Below, piece after piece: positions 33,985 to 41,927 of a DNA stretch of 64,000 nucleotides. Below the pieces are notes generated by a model. That model worked only from the letters and a program-made list of their open reading frames with translations. It was not told where the DNA came from and did not search any database. Source of the DNA: Chlorogloeopsis fritschii (GTDB lineage: Bacteria; Cyanobacteriota; Cyanobacteriia; Cyanobacteriales; Nostocaceae). Position 1 is the stretch's first letter. The number at the start of each line of letters is the position of its first letter. The position numbers and the translations under genes are program-made. The stretch is from the NCBI RefSeq assembly GCF_043099315.1, contig NZ_CP170746.1, one strand, 5' to 3'.

Positions 33985-34701
33985 TTATTTAATTTGTAAG
34001 TATCGATCAAATTCATGTTTGATGATGTGATAGCACTCACAAGTCACTTCTTCCATTTCTTTGCGGTTGACGATAGTAATTTTACCGCGAGTGGCACGAA
34101 TCAATCCGGCGGTTTGGAGGGTTCCGGTAACAATGCTAACGGCGGGACGAGTTGAGCCAATCATCGAAGCGAGGATGTCTCGCGTGAGCAACAGTTCGGA
34201 GGTTTGGACGCGATCGTGGGCTGCAAGCAACCATCGGCAAAGACGCTGCTCAACGGTATGAAAACGGTTACAGAGTGCAGATTGCGTCAGTTGCATCAGC
34301 TTTAGATAAGTAAAAGCCGTCACTTTTTGCCGTAGAACGACAGACTTGTTTAACACCCTGGCAAAGATTTCGGTACTGAGTTTAAATGCTTCGCCTGCAA
34401 GATGCACCTCAACTTGCCAAGGCGCGGAATTTGGATTGAACAGAAACGTTGTTCCCACCACTCCTTCAAATCCAGTAATTCCAACTTCTACGGTTTCGCC
34501 TTCTTGCGTTGAATATACCCAGGAAGCAAGGACAGTTGTAGGGAAATAGACATAAGCGATCGGTTCTCTAATCCGGGTGAGAACATCGTTTTGGTGCAAA
34601 TCAACTCGTTCTAAATGAGGATGCAGGCGATCGTATTCATCTTGCGGTAGCGAATTGAGAATGAAATTTTTCGACCGCTGAGTCTCACTGGAATTTAGCA
34701 T
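33985..34701 (-). CDS. Crp/Fnr family regulator, tandem paralogue A
   Basis: A 238-residue regulator nearly identical in layout to the protein at 35223-35939; most residues agree without gaps. Sensor domain ~30-120 (REPIAYVYFPTTVLASWVYS, GETVEVGITGFEGVVGT), then helix-turn-helix ~170-195 (LTRDILASMIGSTRPAVSIV) and the tail CECYHIIKHEF. cAMP-contact residues are not evident, so the effector is unknown. It reads away from a 35-kb region in which an adjacent response-regulator fragment (35070-35144) marks it as half of a duplicated divergent module. It is followed by a possible small ORF. Confidence 0.9.
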   Translation of the reverse strand: MLNSSETQRSKNFILNSLPQDEYDRLHPHLERVDLHQNDVLTRIREPIAYVYFPTTVLASWVYSTQEGETVEVGITGFEGVVGTTFLFNPNSAPWQVEVHLAGEAFKLSTEIFARVLNKSVVLRQKVTAFTYLKLMQLTQSALCNRFHTVEQRLCRWLLAAHDRVQTSELLLTRDILASMIGSTRPAVSIVTGTLQTAGLIRATRGKITIVNRKEMEEVTCECYHIIKHEFDRYLQIK

Positions 34702-34941
34702 AATTTTCTTGGATCATCGTGCCAAAGGGAGGGAATTTGTACGCTAATAAATTTAGATAGATTTCGAGCACCTCCCAAAGCCTTATACCGTTTTACTTTT
34801 AGGCTGAGACATTTAGGCAAGCTGGTGGAACTGGAGAAGCTAGCTGTGCATCTGCAACCCCAGCATAGTAATAGTTTGGCAGTATGAGCATATGTGCTTA
34901 ACGTACAGTTTTCCCAAAATTGCATGAGTGCGCCTCCTTCG

Positions 34942-34961
34942 TCCGTTCTCCAGCGAACGGA
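34942..34961. promoter_or_regulatory. Conserved hairpin in the duplicated Crp/regulator intergenic region, copy A
   Basis: TCCGTTC (34942-34948) pairs with GAACGGA (34955-34961) around a 6-nt loop. The duplicated region has the matching hairpin at 35954-35975, where the closing C-G pair has become T-A, keeping the stem. Confidence 0.45.
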
Positions 34962-35069
34962 GGGGGCTGCTTTATAGTAGAGAATAGGGAACGGGGGACA
35001 GGAGATAGGGGACAGGAGATAGGGGACAGGGGACAGGGGATAGCGTAGAAAATACTTAAAAGAGTAGCT

Positions 35070-35144
35070 GTGGTTATAGTTCTTTCTGTGAAAAAACGAA
35101 TTCTCTGCATCGATGATTCACAGGAAAACATTCTTCAGCAGTGA
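35070..35144 (+). pseudogene. Truncated response-regulator fragment
   Basis: GTG at 35070 followed by 23 codons and a TGA at 35142-35144. VKKRILCIDDSQENILQQ matches IKKRILCIDDSQDNCELL of the intact receiver protein at 36048-36434, and the DNA match (GTAGCTGTGG, AAAAAACGAATTCTCTGCAT) extends on both sides. The stop falls after the first acidic-pocket segment, so no receiver fold can form. It is evidence of a tandem duplication in which one regulator copy decayed. The gap 34702-35222 also contains a GGGGACAGGAGATAG heptamer-type array (34980-35042). Confidence 0.75.
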
Positions 35145-35222
35145 AGTAGTTGTGCTTAGTTAAAAGTGTCCTGGGATAAATTCAAATGCACACAGAAAGT
35201 GTGTAAGCAGAGGAATTATCTC

Positions 35223-35939
35223 TCAGTTTTGCTGGAGATATCGAGCAAATTCCTGTTTGATGATTTGGTAGCACTCACAAGTTGCTTCTTCCATTTCTTC
35301 ACGGTTGAGAATGGTGACTTTACCGCGAGTGGCACGAATCAATCCCGCTGTTTGGAGAGTTCCGGTAACAATGCTAACGGCAGGACGAGTTGAGCCAATC
35401 ATCGTGGCTAGAACGTCTCGTGTGAGCAACAGTTCAGGGGTTTGGACGCGATCTTGGGCTGCGAGTAACCAACGGCAAAGGCGTTGCTCAACAGTATGGA
35501 AACGGTTGCAGAGTGCAGATTGTGTTAGTTGTATCAGCTTTAGATATGTAAAATCAGTGACTTTTTGCCGTAGAACATCGGACTTTTGCAACACGCTGAC
35601 AAAGATTTCGGTACTGAGTTTGAATGCCTCGCCTGCAAGCTGCACTTCAACTTGCCAAGGCGCGGAATTTTGATTGAACAGAAACATTGTTCCTTCCATT
35701 CCTTCAAATCCCGTGGCTCCAACTTCAACAGTTTCGCCTTCCATTGTCGAATGCACCAAAGAAAGGAGGACAGTTATTGGAAAATATACGTGAGCGATCG
35801 GTTCTCTAATCCGGGAGAGAACTTCGTTTTGGTGTAACTCAACTCGTTCTAGATGAGGGTGTAGGCGATCGTATTCATCTTGCGGTAGCGAATTCAAAAT
35901 GAAATTTTTTGATCGCTGAGGCTTGCTGGAATTCAGCAT
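35223..35939 (-). CDS. Crp/Fnr family regulator, tandem paralogue B
   Basis: A 238-residue paralogue of the protein at 33985-34701, starting with the same MLNSS(E/K)(T/P)QRSKNFILNSLPQDEY segment. Sensor domain ~30-120 (REPIAHVYFPITVLLSLVHS), helix-turn-helix ~170-195 (LTRDVLATMIGSTRPAVSIV) and the tail CECYQIIKQEF. Differences cluster in the sensor domain and linker while the DNA-recognition helix is the same, so both copies may bind the same sites with different inputs (inference). It is divergent from an intact single-domain response regulator; the gap contains a conserved hairpin. Both operators probably lie in that gap. Confidence 0.9.
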   Translation of the reverse strand: MLNSSKPQRSKNFILNSLPQDEYDRLHPHLERVELHQNEVLSRIREPIAHVYFPITVLLSLVHSTMEGETVEVGATGFEGMEGTMFLFNQNSAPWQVEVQLAGEAFKLSTEIFVSVLQKSDVLRQKVTDFTYLKLIQLTQSALCNRFHTVEQRLCRWLLAAQDRVQTPELLLTRDVLATMIGSTRPAVSIVTGTLQTAGLIRATRGKVTILNREEMEEATCECYQIIKQEFARYLQQN

Positions 35940-35953
35940 AATTTTCTTCCTTC

Positions 35954-35975
35954 GTCCGTTTGCTAGAAAACGGAC
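35954..35975. promoter_or_regulatory. Conserved hairpin, copy B
   Basis: GTCCGTTT (35954-35961) pairs with AAACGGAC (35968-35975). It is the counterpart of 34942-34961, with one compensatory pair change. It lies just upstream of the Crp start on minus and near the possible TTG start of the response regulator. Confidence 0.45.
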
Positions 35976-36047
35976 AGGTATTACTTGAGCTTGGTAATCT
36001 TACCCAGAGCAAAAGAGCATCTAAAGCAGGATGGTAAAAAAGTAGCT

Positions 36048-36434
36048 GTGGTTTTTCCCATCAAAAAACGAATTCTCTGCATTGATGATTCCCAGGACAA
36101 CTGTGAGTTGTTAAGTTTCATTCTAGACGATGCAGGATATGAGACCGAGACGGTGCAGAGCGTGACTGACGGCTTACGGATTGCTCAAAGTGGGGAGTTC
36201 AATCTTTACCTGATAGATTTATATTTCTGGGATGGTACAGGGTTTGAGTTGATCGAAAGAATTCGTACTTTCGATCAATTGACTCCGATTGTGGTGTGTT
36301 CGGGAGATGTGCGCGATTCGGTGCAGGAAGAAGTGATGCGGGTTGGTGTCCAAGCTTTCTTAACGAAGCCTATCGATCCCGATCAAGTTGCTAGAACAAT
36401 TGCCGAAATCCTTGGCGACGATTTGAAATTTTAA
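36048..36434 (+). CDS. Single-domain response regulator (CheY-like)
   Basis: A 128-residue receiver protein from GTG 36048; an in-frame TTG at 35985 would add 21 residues of doubtful quality. Receiver hallmarks: acidic pair in RILCIDDSQDN, phospho-acceptor Asp in LYLIDLYFWDGTG, Ser in IVVCSGD and Lys in FLTKPIDPDQVA. There is no output domain, so it must act through partner contact. It is divergent from Crp paralogue B. The pairing of receiver and Crp is duplicated in the window, which suggests a functional or regulatory link. The cognate kinase is not adjacent. Confidence 0.88.
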   Translation: MVFPIKKRILCIDDSQDNCELLSFILDDAGYETETVQSVTDGLRIAQSGEFNLYLIDLYFWDGTGFELIERIRTFDQLTPIVVCSGDVRDSVQEEVMRVGVQAFLTKPIDPDQVARTIAEILGDDLKF

Positions 36435-36525
36435 GGGTGTGTTGTTGCCAAGCGCCGCACTATCCTAATTTTCGGTATGTTAGGACTAACGTCTATAACG
36501 CACCCAACCTTGTATCTTAAGAGAA

Positions 36526-36582
36526 GTAGTAGGGGCTTGAGCCGCTTAAAACCCATGTGCAGAGCGATAAATCGCTTACTAC
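36526..36582. repeat. Dispersed-type hairpin element
   Basis: GTAGTA...TACTAC ends with an internal AGCGAT-AA-ATCGCT hairpin (36563-36576). It separates the response regulator from the 21-bp minisatellite. Confidence 0.5.
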
Positions 36583-36597
36583 GAACAAAATTCTCAC

Positions 36598-36828
36598 TTG
36601 AAACAGGAAAGTTCTCTCTTGAAACAGGAAAGTTCTCGCTTGAAACGAGAAAATTCTTACTTGAAACGAGAAAATTCTTACTTGAAACGAGAAAATTCTT
36701 ACTTGAAACGAGAAAATTCTTACTTGAAACGAGAAAATTCTTACTTGAAACAGGAAAGTTTTCTCTTGAAACAGGAAAGTTCTCGCTTGAAACGAGAAAC
36801 CTCTCACTTGAAACTACAAAATTTAAGC
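36598..36828. repeat. 21-bp minisatellite, 11 units
   Basis: Eleven tandem 21-bp units starting TTGAAAC at 36598, 36619, 36640 and so on to 36808. Five central units (36640-36744) are identical; the outer units differ as CAGGAAAGTTCTC against CGAGAAAATTCTT. Because 21 is a multiple of 3 and the unit has no stop in several frames, several long open frames appear on both strands. The plus frame from 36598 would read a regular heptad (LKRENSY) repeat ending at 36882. There is no convincing start signal, so I list it as a repeat rather than a gene. It lies in the 490-bp gap 36435-36924. Confidence 0.85.
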
Positions 36829-36924
36829 TTTGAACTTGAAATGCCAAGTTCTACACTTAAACATTTAAGCTCAAAGCTCTAATTTTTAACTTTTCAGGTC
36901 GAAGCCCCAAGATAGCTTCTACAT

Positions 36925-37395
36925 TTAAGAAGGTTGCGACTGCGCCTTGCGAGAAGATTTTCGGGCAAATCGCCGCCCCATATCATCTAAAGCTGCATCC
37001 AATCCTGCACCTTTACCGCTAGCTTTGGCGTAGTTATACACCATTAACCCCGCTGCATACGCTTCACTACCAACTGCGACAAAGGTATCATCTACCAATT
37101 CTTGCAGTTGCGTGAGAGATAGCAAAATCGGATACAGTACTTCAAATAGTTCCACATCTCGACGCATTTCATCCAAATCAAACGAGCGAGGTAGAAAGTC
37201 TGGGTTTTGGGCTGCTACTTCTAATGCCTTACTCACAAACGCTCGACTCTTATCGCCTAATTTTGGTAAAGCTTTACGCTCCTCTGTTGTTAAATCTACC
37301 AAAAACGGTAACTTTTCTTTGATTGTAGCGATCGCCTGCATCACCATTTCCCTGTCTGCTTTGGAAATATTGGCACTGATACTTTTTGTTGTCAT
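36925..37395 (-). CDS. Small protein sharing the N-terminal domain of the adjacent STAND-TPR protein
   Basis: A 156-residue cytosolic protein of unknown function. Residues ~10-71 (ISKADREMVMQAIATIKEKL to AAQNPDFLPRS) align without gaps to the start of the neighbouring STAND-TPR protein, with 32 of 62 residues identical by eye. The remaining ~85 residues (FEVLYPILLSLTQLQELVDD, GSEAYAAGLMVYNYAKASGKG) are helical and not shared; the C-terminus is basic (RRFARKSSRKAQ). Such a shared domain could be a homotypic adaptor, as in effector-associated domains of other STAND systems (inference). It lies 271 bp downstream of the STAND gene on the same strand, with hairpin repeats between them. Confidence 0.75.
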   Translation of the reverse strand: MTTKSISANISKADREMVMQAIATIKEKLPFLVDLTTEERKALPKLGDKSRAFVSKALEVAAQNPDFLPRSFDLDEMRRDVELFEVLYPILLSLTQLQELVDDTFVAVGSEAYAAGLMVYNYAKASGKGAGLDAALDDMGRRFARKSSRKAQSQPS

Positions 37396-37523
37396 ATAAA
37401 TTACCCTCTTTTAATACTTAATTTCAGTGTTCCCAAAATTAGAGAAGCGATCGCTAAATAGGGGCTAGGGGCTAGGGACTAGGGGCTAGAGAATATTTAA
37501 AGTAGAGCCAGAGGCTCTAGTTC

Positions 37524-37550
37524 TTGTTACCAGGTTCAACCTGGTAACAA
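37524..37550. repeat. TTGTTACCAGGTT palindrome, copy 1
   Basis: Perfect 13-bp arms around a single C. A second member with 14-bp arms is at 50676-50704. Both are followed by GAGGGTTT. It lies in the gap 37396-37666. Confidence 0.75.
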
Positions 37551-37594
37551 GGGTAACGAGGGTTTGTGGGCTGCTGCTTGGTGGCGTTTGTATT

Positions 37595-37646
37595 GTAGAG
37601 ACGCGTACACCGCAGGGGTTCCCGTAGGGTAATTTCGCGTCTCTAC
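37595..37646. repeat. GTAGAGACGCG hairpin interrupted by an insert
   Basis: Arms GTAGAGACGCG (37595-37605) and CGCGTCTCTAC (37636-37646) match the palindrome at 14801-14828, but 30 bp containing GCAGGGGTTCCCGTAGGG separates them. Confidence 0.7.
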
Positions 37647-37666
37647 ATCTAGTCTCAAGCACTCCA

Positions 37667-40600
37667 TCAATTAAAAGCAGATTGCAACAGTTGGCGCATA
37701 AATTTAGCCTGGAGATGTTCGGGGAAGATAGTCAAAAAGTTATCCAAGTCATGGATGGCTTCGCGGATCTGCTCTAACGAGGCACCTTTGGATATGGCAT
37801 ATCGATATAAGTTTTCTACGGTTGGATAGTACTGAACTGCCAAATAGTAAAGGGCTAAATTGAATGTATTACGCCAGTCTTGAGGATTATTTTGGTAACG
37901 CTCTTTGGCAAGCTTAATTGCTGAAGCTAAGTCAGTTCGTGCTTTACTTGCTTCGTTCAATGTTTGGTAGGTTAAAGCGCGTAAATACATATACCAATCA
38001 TCTTGGGCATTTAATTGAATCGCGTGATCAAGATCTGCTAAAGCCTCGTGATGGCGTTTGAGCAGCAAATAAGTATAACCCCGCCCAGCTAATGCACCCT
38101 CGTAATGTTGTTTTGAGCTAAGTTCTAGGGCGCGTTCAAAGTCGCTGAGGGCTTCGTTATAATTTTCCATCCGACAATAAGTGGCTCCTCTTCCGGTGAG
38201 TGCCCAGCCGTTATTGCAATCAATTTCAAGGGCACGATCAAAGTCTTTGAGGGCTGCTGTGTAACGGTTGATCGCTCGGTATGTGTAACCTCTACCAACC
38301 CAGGCTTTGCCGTTATTGGAGTTTAGTTCAATGGCACGATCGAAGTCTTTAAGAGCTTCAGTGTAATTATTAATCGCCCAGTAAGCATAACCCCTTGCTG
38401 CCAAGGCTTTGTCATTCATTGGATCGAGTTCTAAGGCGTGGTTAAATTCTGTGAGGGCTTGCTCGTAGCGCCCCATCAATTGGTAAGTCTCGCCTCGACA
38501 AACCATTGCCCAGGTGTAATTAGGATCGAGGCTGAGGGCATGGTTAAAATCATTGAGGGCTTTAGAATAGTTTCCAATCAATTGATAAGTTTCACCCCGA
38601 CAGGCAATTAACCAAGTGTCTTGGGGTTTAAATTCGATTGCTCGTTTAAATTCTTTGAGGGCTTGATCGTAATGTCCCATTAATTGGTACGTTTTACCCC
38701 GACTGCTAATGGCTTGGGTGCAATTAGGATCGAGTTCGATCGCCCGCTCGAAGTCTTGGAGGGCTTCTTCATACTGTCTCATCAATTGGTAAATTTCACC
38801 CCGGCTGGTAATTGCCCAAGTATTGTTGGGGTTGAGGGAGATAGCACGATTAAAATCTTTAAGGGCTTTGTCATAGTTTCCCATTAATTGATAAGTCTCA
38901 CCCCGTTTGATAATTGCTTCAATGTCATAGGTATCTAAAGCGATCGCCAAATCGAAGTCTTGCACTGCTTTGGCGTAATCTTCGATGCGGCGATAGGTTT
39001 GCCCTCGCTGCACGATCGCCCATTTGTTTGTCGGCTCTAGTTGAATGACGCGATCGAAATCTAAAACAGCTTCTACGTGATACTCCATTAATTTGTATGC
39101 TGCACCGCGCAAGACAAGGGCTTGAGTTTGTTCTGGCTCTAACTTAAGAACATGGTTTAAGTCTTGTACGGCTTCGTCATAACGCTCCTGCAAGTAATAT
39201 GCTGTACCCCGCAGTAAGATGACTTTGATATCGTCTGGCTCTAATGCCAGGAAGCGATCAAAATCTTGAATAGCTTGGGAATAACGTTCGAGCAAGTAGT
39301 AGCCTATGCCTCGGAGTGCTAGCGCTCCGTTTTGTTGTAAGTCAAGTTCCTGAACACAATCAAAGTCTTGGATCGCTTCTTCGTAGCGTTGCATCAACAA
39401 ATTGTTATACCCCCGCTGCATTCTGCCCCAGGTGTAATTTGGGTTAATGGCAATGGCACGATCGAAGTCTTGAATTGCTTCTTGATAGTGCTTCATCAAG
39501 TGGTAGGTATAACCTCGTTGGGCGATCGCCTGAATATTGAGAGGTTCATAAAAAATTATCTGATCGAAGTTTTTGATTGCCTCCGAGTAACGCTCCAATT
39601 CAGCATAAATAGAACCTCGTAATAAATTCGCTAAGTTAACTGTAGGATCGAGAGCAGTAGCTTGTTTAAAGTTTTTGAGGGCTTCTTCGTGACGTTTAGT
39701 AAAGTGATAGATTGCACCCCGGAAACTAAAAGCTGAAGCTCGGCACTTTGCATCTAGCTTGCCCTGATCGATGAGGGCACTCAGCATTTCGATGGTGGTT
39801 TCATAATCATCTTCTTTTAAGGCTTTCAGCCCTTTGAGTAGTTTTTCACCCCAACGCTGAACTTCTACAGCATCAGCATCTCTGCCAACCTGAATGATTG
39901 TTTCTGCCCAAGCCAAAGCAAAATTATATTGGTGCTGAACAGCTGTCAAAAATCCATTCAAAGCTAAAGATAAGTTCTTTTGAGTGGATTGGCATAAGCG
40001 GTGATACAAGACATTAAGCTTGTAATTTTGCCAAGTTAGATTACACCATTTTTTCTGTTCGTCTAATTGCAAGTTATTTGCCAGAGTATCGTAGTAGTCT
40101 GCCAATTTACCCTGGGAATCTGCCCAAGCTTGTGCTGAAGAAAGACGCTTGTGACGTAACATCAAAGTCTTGGCAGCATCATGAAATACCCAGCCGTGAG
40201 GATGCGCTTCCACAAATGGCAATTGTTTGAGCCATGTCAATAATTCATCTGCCTCTTGTTCGCCACGCAACTGCACGAGTACTTCTTGGTGCAAATAGCG
40301 AGGCATAGCCGCGCTCATGACTCCTTGCCGTTGTTTTGGCTCTACCCATTTCAAAAAGCGTTCGATCACCAAGCCGTTAGCATCACCAACTTGGCTTGGA
40401 TCTTGGGGAGCTTCAGCAGCGAGAGTTGCTACCAACAAGGGTAAGCGTTCAGACAAACGGAGAATTACATCAATTGTCTGAGCGTCATGAATGCCTTTGT
40501 GATTCAGATAAAGTCTGGCTTCGCTTTCAGTAAAAGGTTCTAAACCAAGACGCTGGATTGAATCTTCGTAGCACGCCCAATAGTTTTGATTTAACTCCTG

Positions 40601-41569
40601 CCGCCCCGCAATTACCAGTAATATATTCGGTGGTACGTCACCATAACAACCATCGAAAATGTCTCTGAGCCAGCGATCTAAAAATCCCTCTGTGCGATCG
40701 TAAGTGTCAAAAAATAGAGCCAAATCGATATTTTCTGCTATTTGCCATAACTCCTCTAAAAATAAAGGTGTTAACACGGCAGCAGGTTCTAGCAACAAGC
40801 ATCGTTCGTCTTGATTGTGGATTTTTTTAGCAAGATAGGATGCCCATTCTGTCTGTGTTGCTTCGATATCTCGATCCACATATTCTAAAACAACCTGAGT
40901 ACGAGGAATTTGTAGCTGTAGATAGATGTCTCCTTTTGCGACACTGCCCTTTAAAAAAGCCGAAAAACTTTGGGGAGCTTCGGCATCGGTTGCTAATTCT
41001 TGTTGTATATGCTGGTAAACTTGGTAGCGTTCGTTAAATTTGGTTAATTTACAACCTTGTTGTTCTAGCTGTTGTGCCAAATGAGCCATGACTGCCGGAA
41101 TGTTGGTTTCCGAGTCGTTTGTATAAGCGCTCAGAAATTTTGCATTCTCAGCAATTTGGCGAAACTGCCGCAATAACGAGGTTTTTCCTACACCACCTTG
41201 CCCGAAAATATTGAAGATAAAGCGATGTTGATAATCTGCAAACGGTAATTCTAAACTGTGGCGAAATAGAGCAATCTGTTCTTCCCGCCCCACGAAATTT
41301 AATTGTTGGCGTTGTTTGAGAATCTGTTGCAGAGTCTGACGCTTTTGGGGTGGCTTGCTGCGAGACGCAAAGTTGGGGTTTTGCATTGCCACCTCTACAG
41401 CCTTAGTGACTAGCTCCTGATTTTTCTCCTCAACTTCTGGTAAGTATTTACACTCCGGTTCAGTGATATCAATTAACAGTGGTAATCTTTCTCGAATAGT
41501 ATTAATAGCCTTTAGCACCACTTCTCTGTCACTTAAGGAAAGGGGTGAATTTACATAATCATCTGTCAC
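37667..41569 (-). CDS. STAND-type NTPase with long TPR array and N-terminal adaptor-like domain
   Basis: A ~1300-residue protein. Residues ~10-71 match the adjacent 156-residue protein. An AAA/NB-ARC-like NTPase follows: NFVGREEQIALF (~91), Walker A IFGQGGVGKTSLL (~121-133), Walker B-like IDLALFFDTYDR and the sensor-type LLVIAGRQEL. A winged-helix-like region and a helical linker come next, then about 18 TPRs to near the C-terminus; repeats 9-13 share RGETYQLMGxYxxAL. STAND proteins act as ligand-triggered switches in signalling or defence (family knowledge). I prefer GTG 41569 (AGGGAG 8 bp upstream). Upstream codons to 41710 derive from repeat DNA. Confidence 0.85.
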   Translation of the reverse strand: MTDDYVNSPLSLSDREVVLKAINTIRERLPLLIDITEPECKYLPEVEEKNQELVTKAVEVAMQNPNFASRSKPPQKRQTLQQILKQRQQLNFVGREEQIALFRHSLELPFADYQHRFIFNIFGQGGVGKTSLLRQFRQIAENAKFLSAYTNDSETNIPAVMAHLAQQLEQQGCKLTKFNERYQVYQHIQQELATDAEAPQSFSAFLKGSVAKGDIYLQLQIPRTQVVLEYVDRDIEATQTEWASYLAKKIHNQDERCLLLEPAAVLTPLFLEELWQIAENIDLALFFDTYDRTEGFLDRWLRDIFDGCYGDVPPNILLVIAGRQELNQNYWACYEDSIQRLGLEPFTESEARLYLNHKGIHDAQTIDVILRLSERLPLLVATLAAEAPQDPSQVGDANGLVIERFLKWVEPKQRQGVMSAAMPRYLHQEVLVQLRGEQEADELLTWLKQLPFVEAHPHGWVFHDAAKTLMLRHKRLSSAQAWADSQGKLADYYDTLANNLQLDEQKKWCNLTWQNYKLNVLYHRLCQSTQKNLSLALNGFLTAVQHQYNFALAWAETIIQVGRDADAVEVQRWGEKLLKGLKALKEDDYETTIEMLSALIDQGKLDAKCRASAFSFRGAIYHFTKRHEEALKNFKQATALDPTVNLANLLRGSIYAELERYSEAIKNFDQIIFYEPLNIQAIAQRGYTYHLMKHYQEAIQDFDRAIAINPNYTWGRMQRGYNNLLMQRYEEAIQDFDCVQELDLQQNGALALRGIGYYLLERYSQAIQDFDRFLALEPDDIKVILLRGTAYYLQERYDEAVQDLNHVLKLEPEQTQALVLRGAAYKLMEYHVEAVLDFDRVIQLEPTNKWAIVQRGQTYRRIEDYAKAVQDFDLAIALDTYDIEAIIKRGETYQLMGNYDKALKDFNRAISLNPNNTWAITSRGEIYQLMRQYEEALQDFERAIELDPNCTQAISSRGKTYQLMGHYDQALKEFKRAIEFKPQDTWLIACRGETYQLIGNYSKALNDFNHALSLDPNYTWAMVCRGETYQLMGRYEQALTEFNHALELDPMNDKALAARGYAYWAINNYTEALKDFDRAIELNSNNGKAWVGRGYTYRAINRYTAALKDFDRALEIDCNNGWALTGRGATYCRMENYNEALSDFERALELSSKQHYEGALAGRGYTYLLLKRHHEALADLDHAIQLNAQDDWYMYLRALTYQTLNEASKARTDLASAIKLAKERYQNNPQDWRNTFNLALYYLAVQYYPTVENLYRYAISKGASLEQIREAIHDLDNFLTIFPEHLQAKFMRQLLQSAFN

Positions 41570-41927
41570 TTTTGACACTCCCTCAATACACTCTTTAATA
41601 GAGTGTTCCCAAAGAAACAAAAAGGCGATCGCTAAACCGAATATTCTCCGAGGAAATGATGAAGATAAGATGAAGGGGATTGGAAAGAGGATGGGGGGAC
41701 AAGGGGACAAGGGGACAAGGAGAGATGGGGAAGTTGGGGAAGTTGGGGGAGTAAACGTGAATAACGATTCTCCCCTTTCTCCACGGCAGTTGCTACAAGT
41801 CTCTTAACCCGCAAGGGCGCACTGCCTCCCCTGCTGCACCTCTCCCCCTGCTCTCTTCTTCCCTCCCCTGTTGCCCCTGAAGCTCCTCTGCTCCTCTTCC
41901 TTGCCCCTAGTCCCTAGCCTCTAGCCC
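41570..41927. other. Repeat-rich gap before the STAND gene
   Basis: Contains GGGGACAAGG-type heptamer arrays (~41690-41720), a 39-bp hairpin element (41744-41782) shared exactly with 59014-59052, and CCCCTAGCC-type repeats near ridA. No gene was recognised. Confidence 0.6.
41744..41782. repeat. 39-bp shared hairpin element, copy 1
   Basis: TGGGGGAGTAAACGTGAATA, then ACGATTCTCCCCTTTCTCC, is identical to 59014-59052. GGGGAG and CTCCCC can pair across the unit. Confidence 0.75.

Noticed and set aside
36598..36828. CRISPR array
   Set aside because: The 21-bp units are directly adjacent without variable spacers, and no cas gene is nearby.
36431..36847. Long open frames on both strands across the 21-bp repeats (for example 36431-36847 minus and 36477-36833 plus)
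   Set aside because: They follow from a repeat whose length is a multiple of 3 and lacks stops. They have no start signals or protein-like composition beyond the repeat.
41570..41710. N-terminal extension of the STAND-TPR protein to an ATG at 41710
   Set aside because: The extra 47 codons are read from GGGGACAAGG-type intergenic repeats; GTG 41569 has a good ribosome binding site and begins just before the conserved domain.
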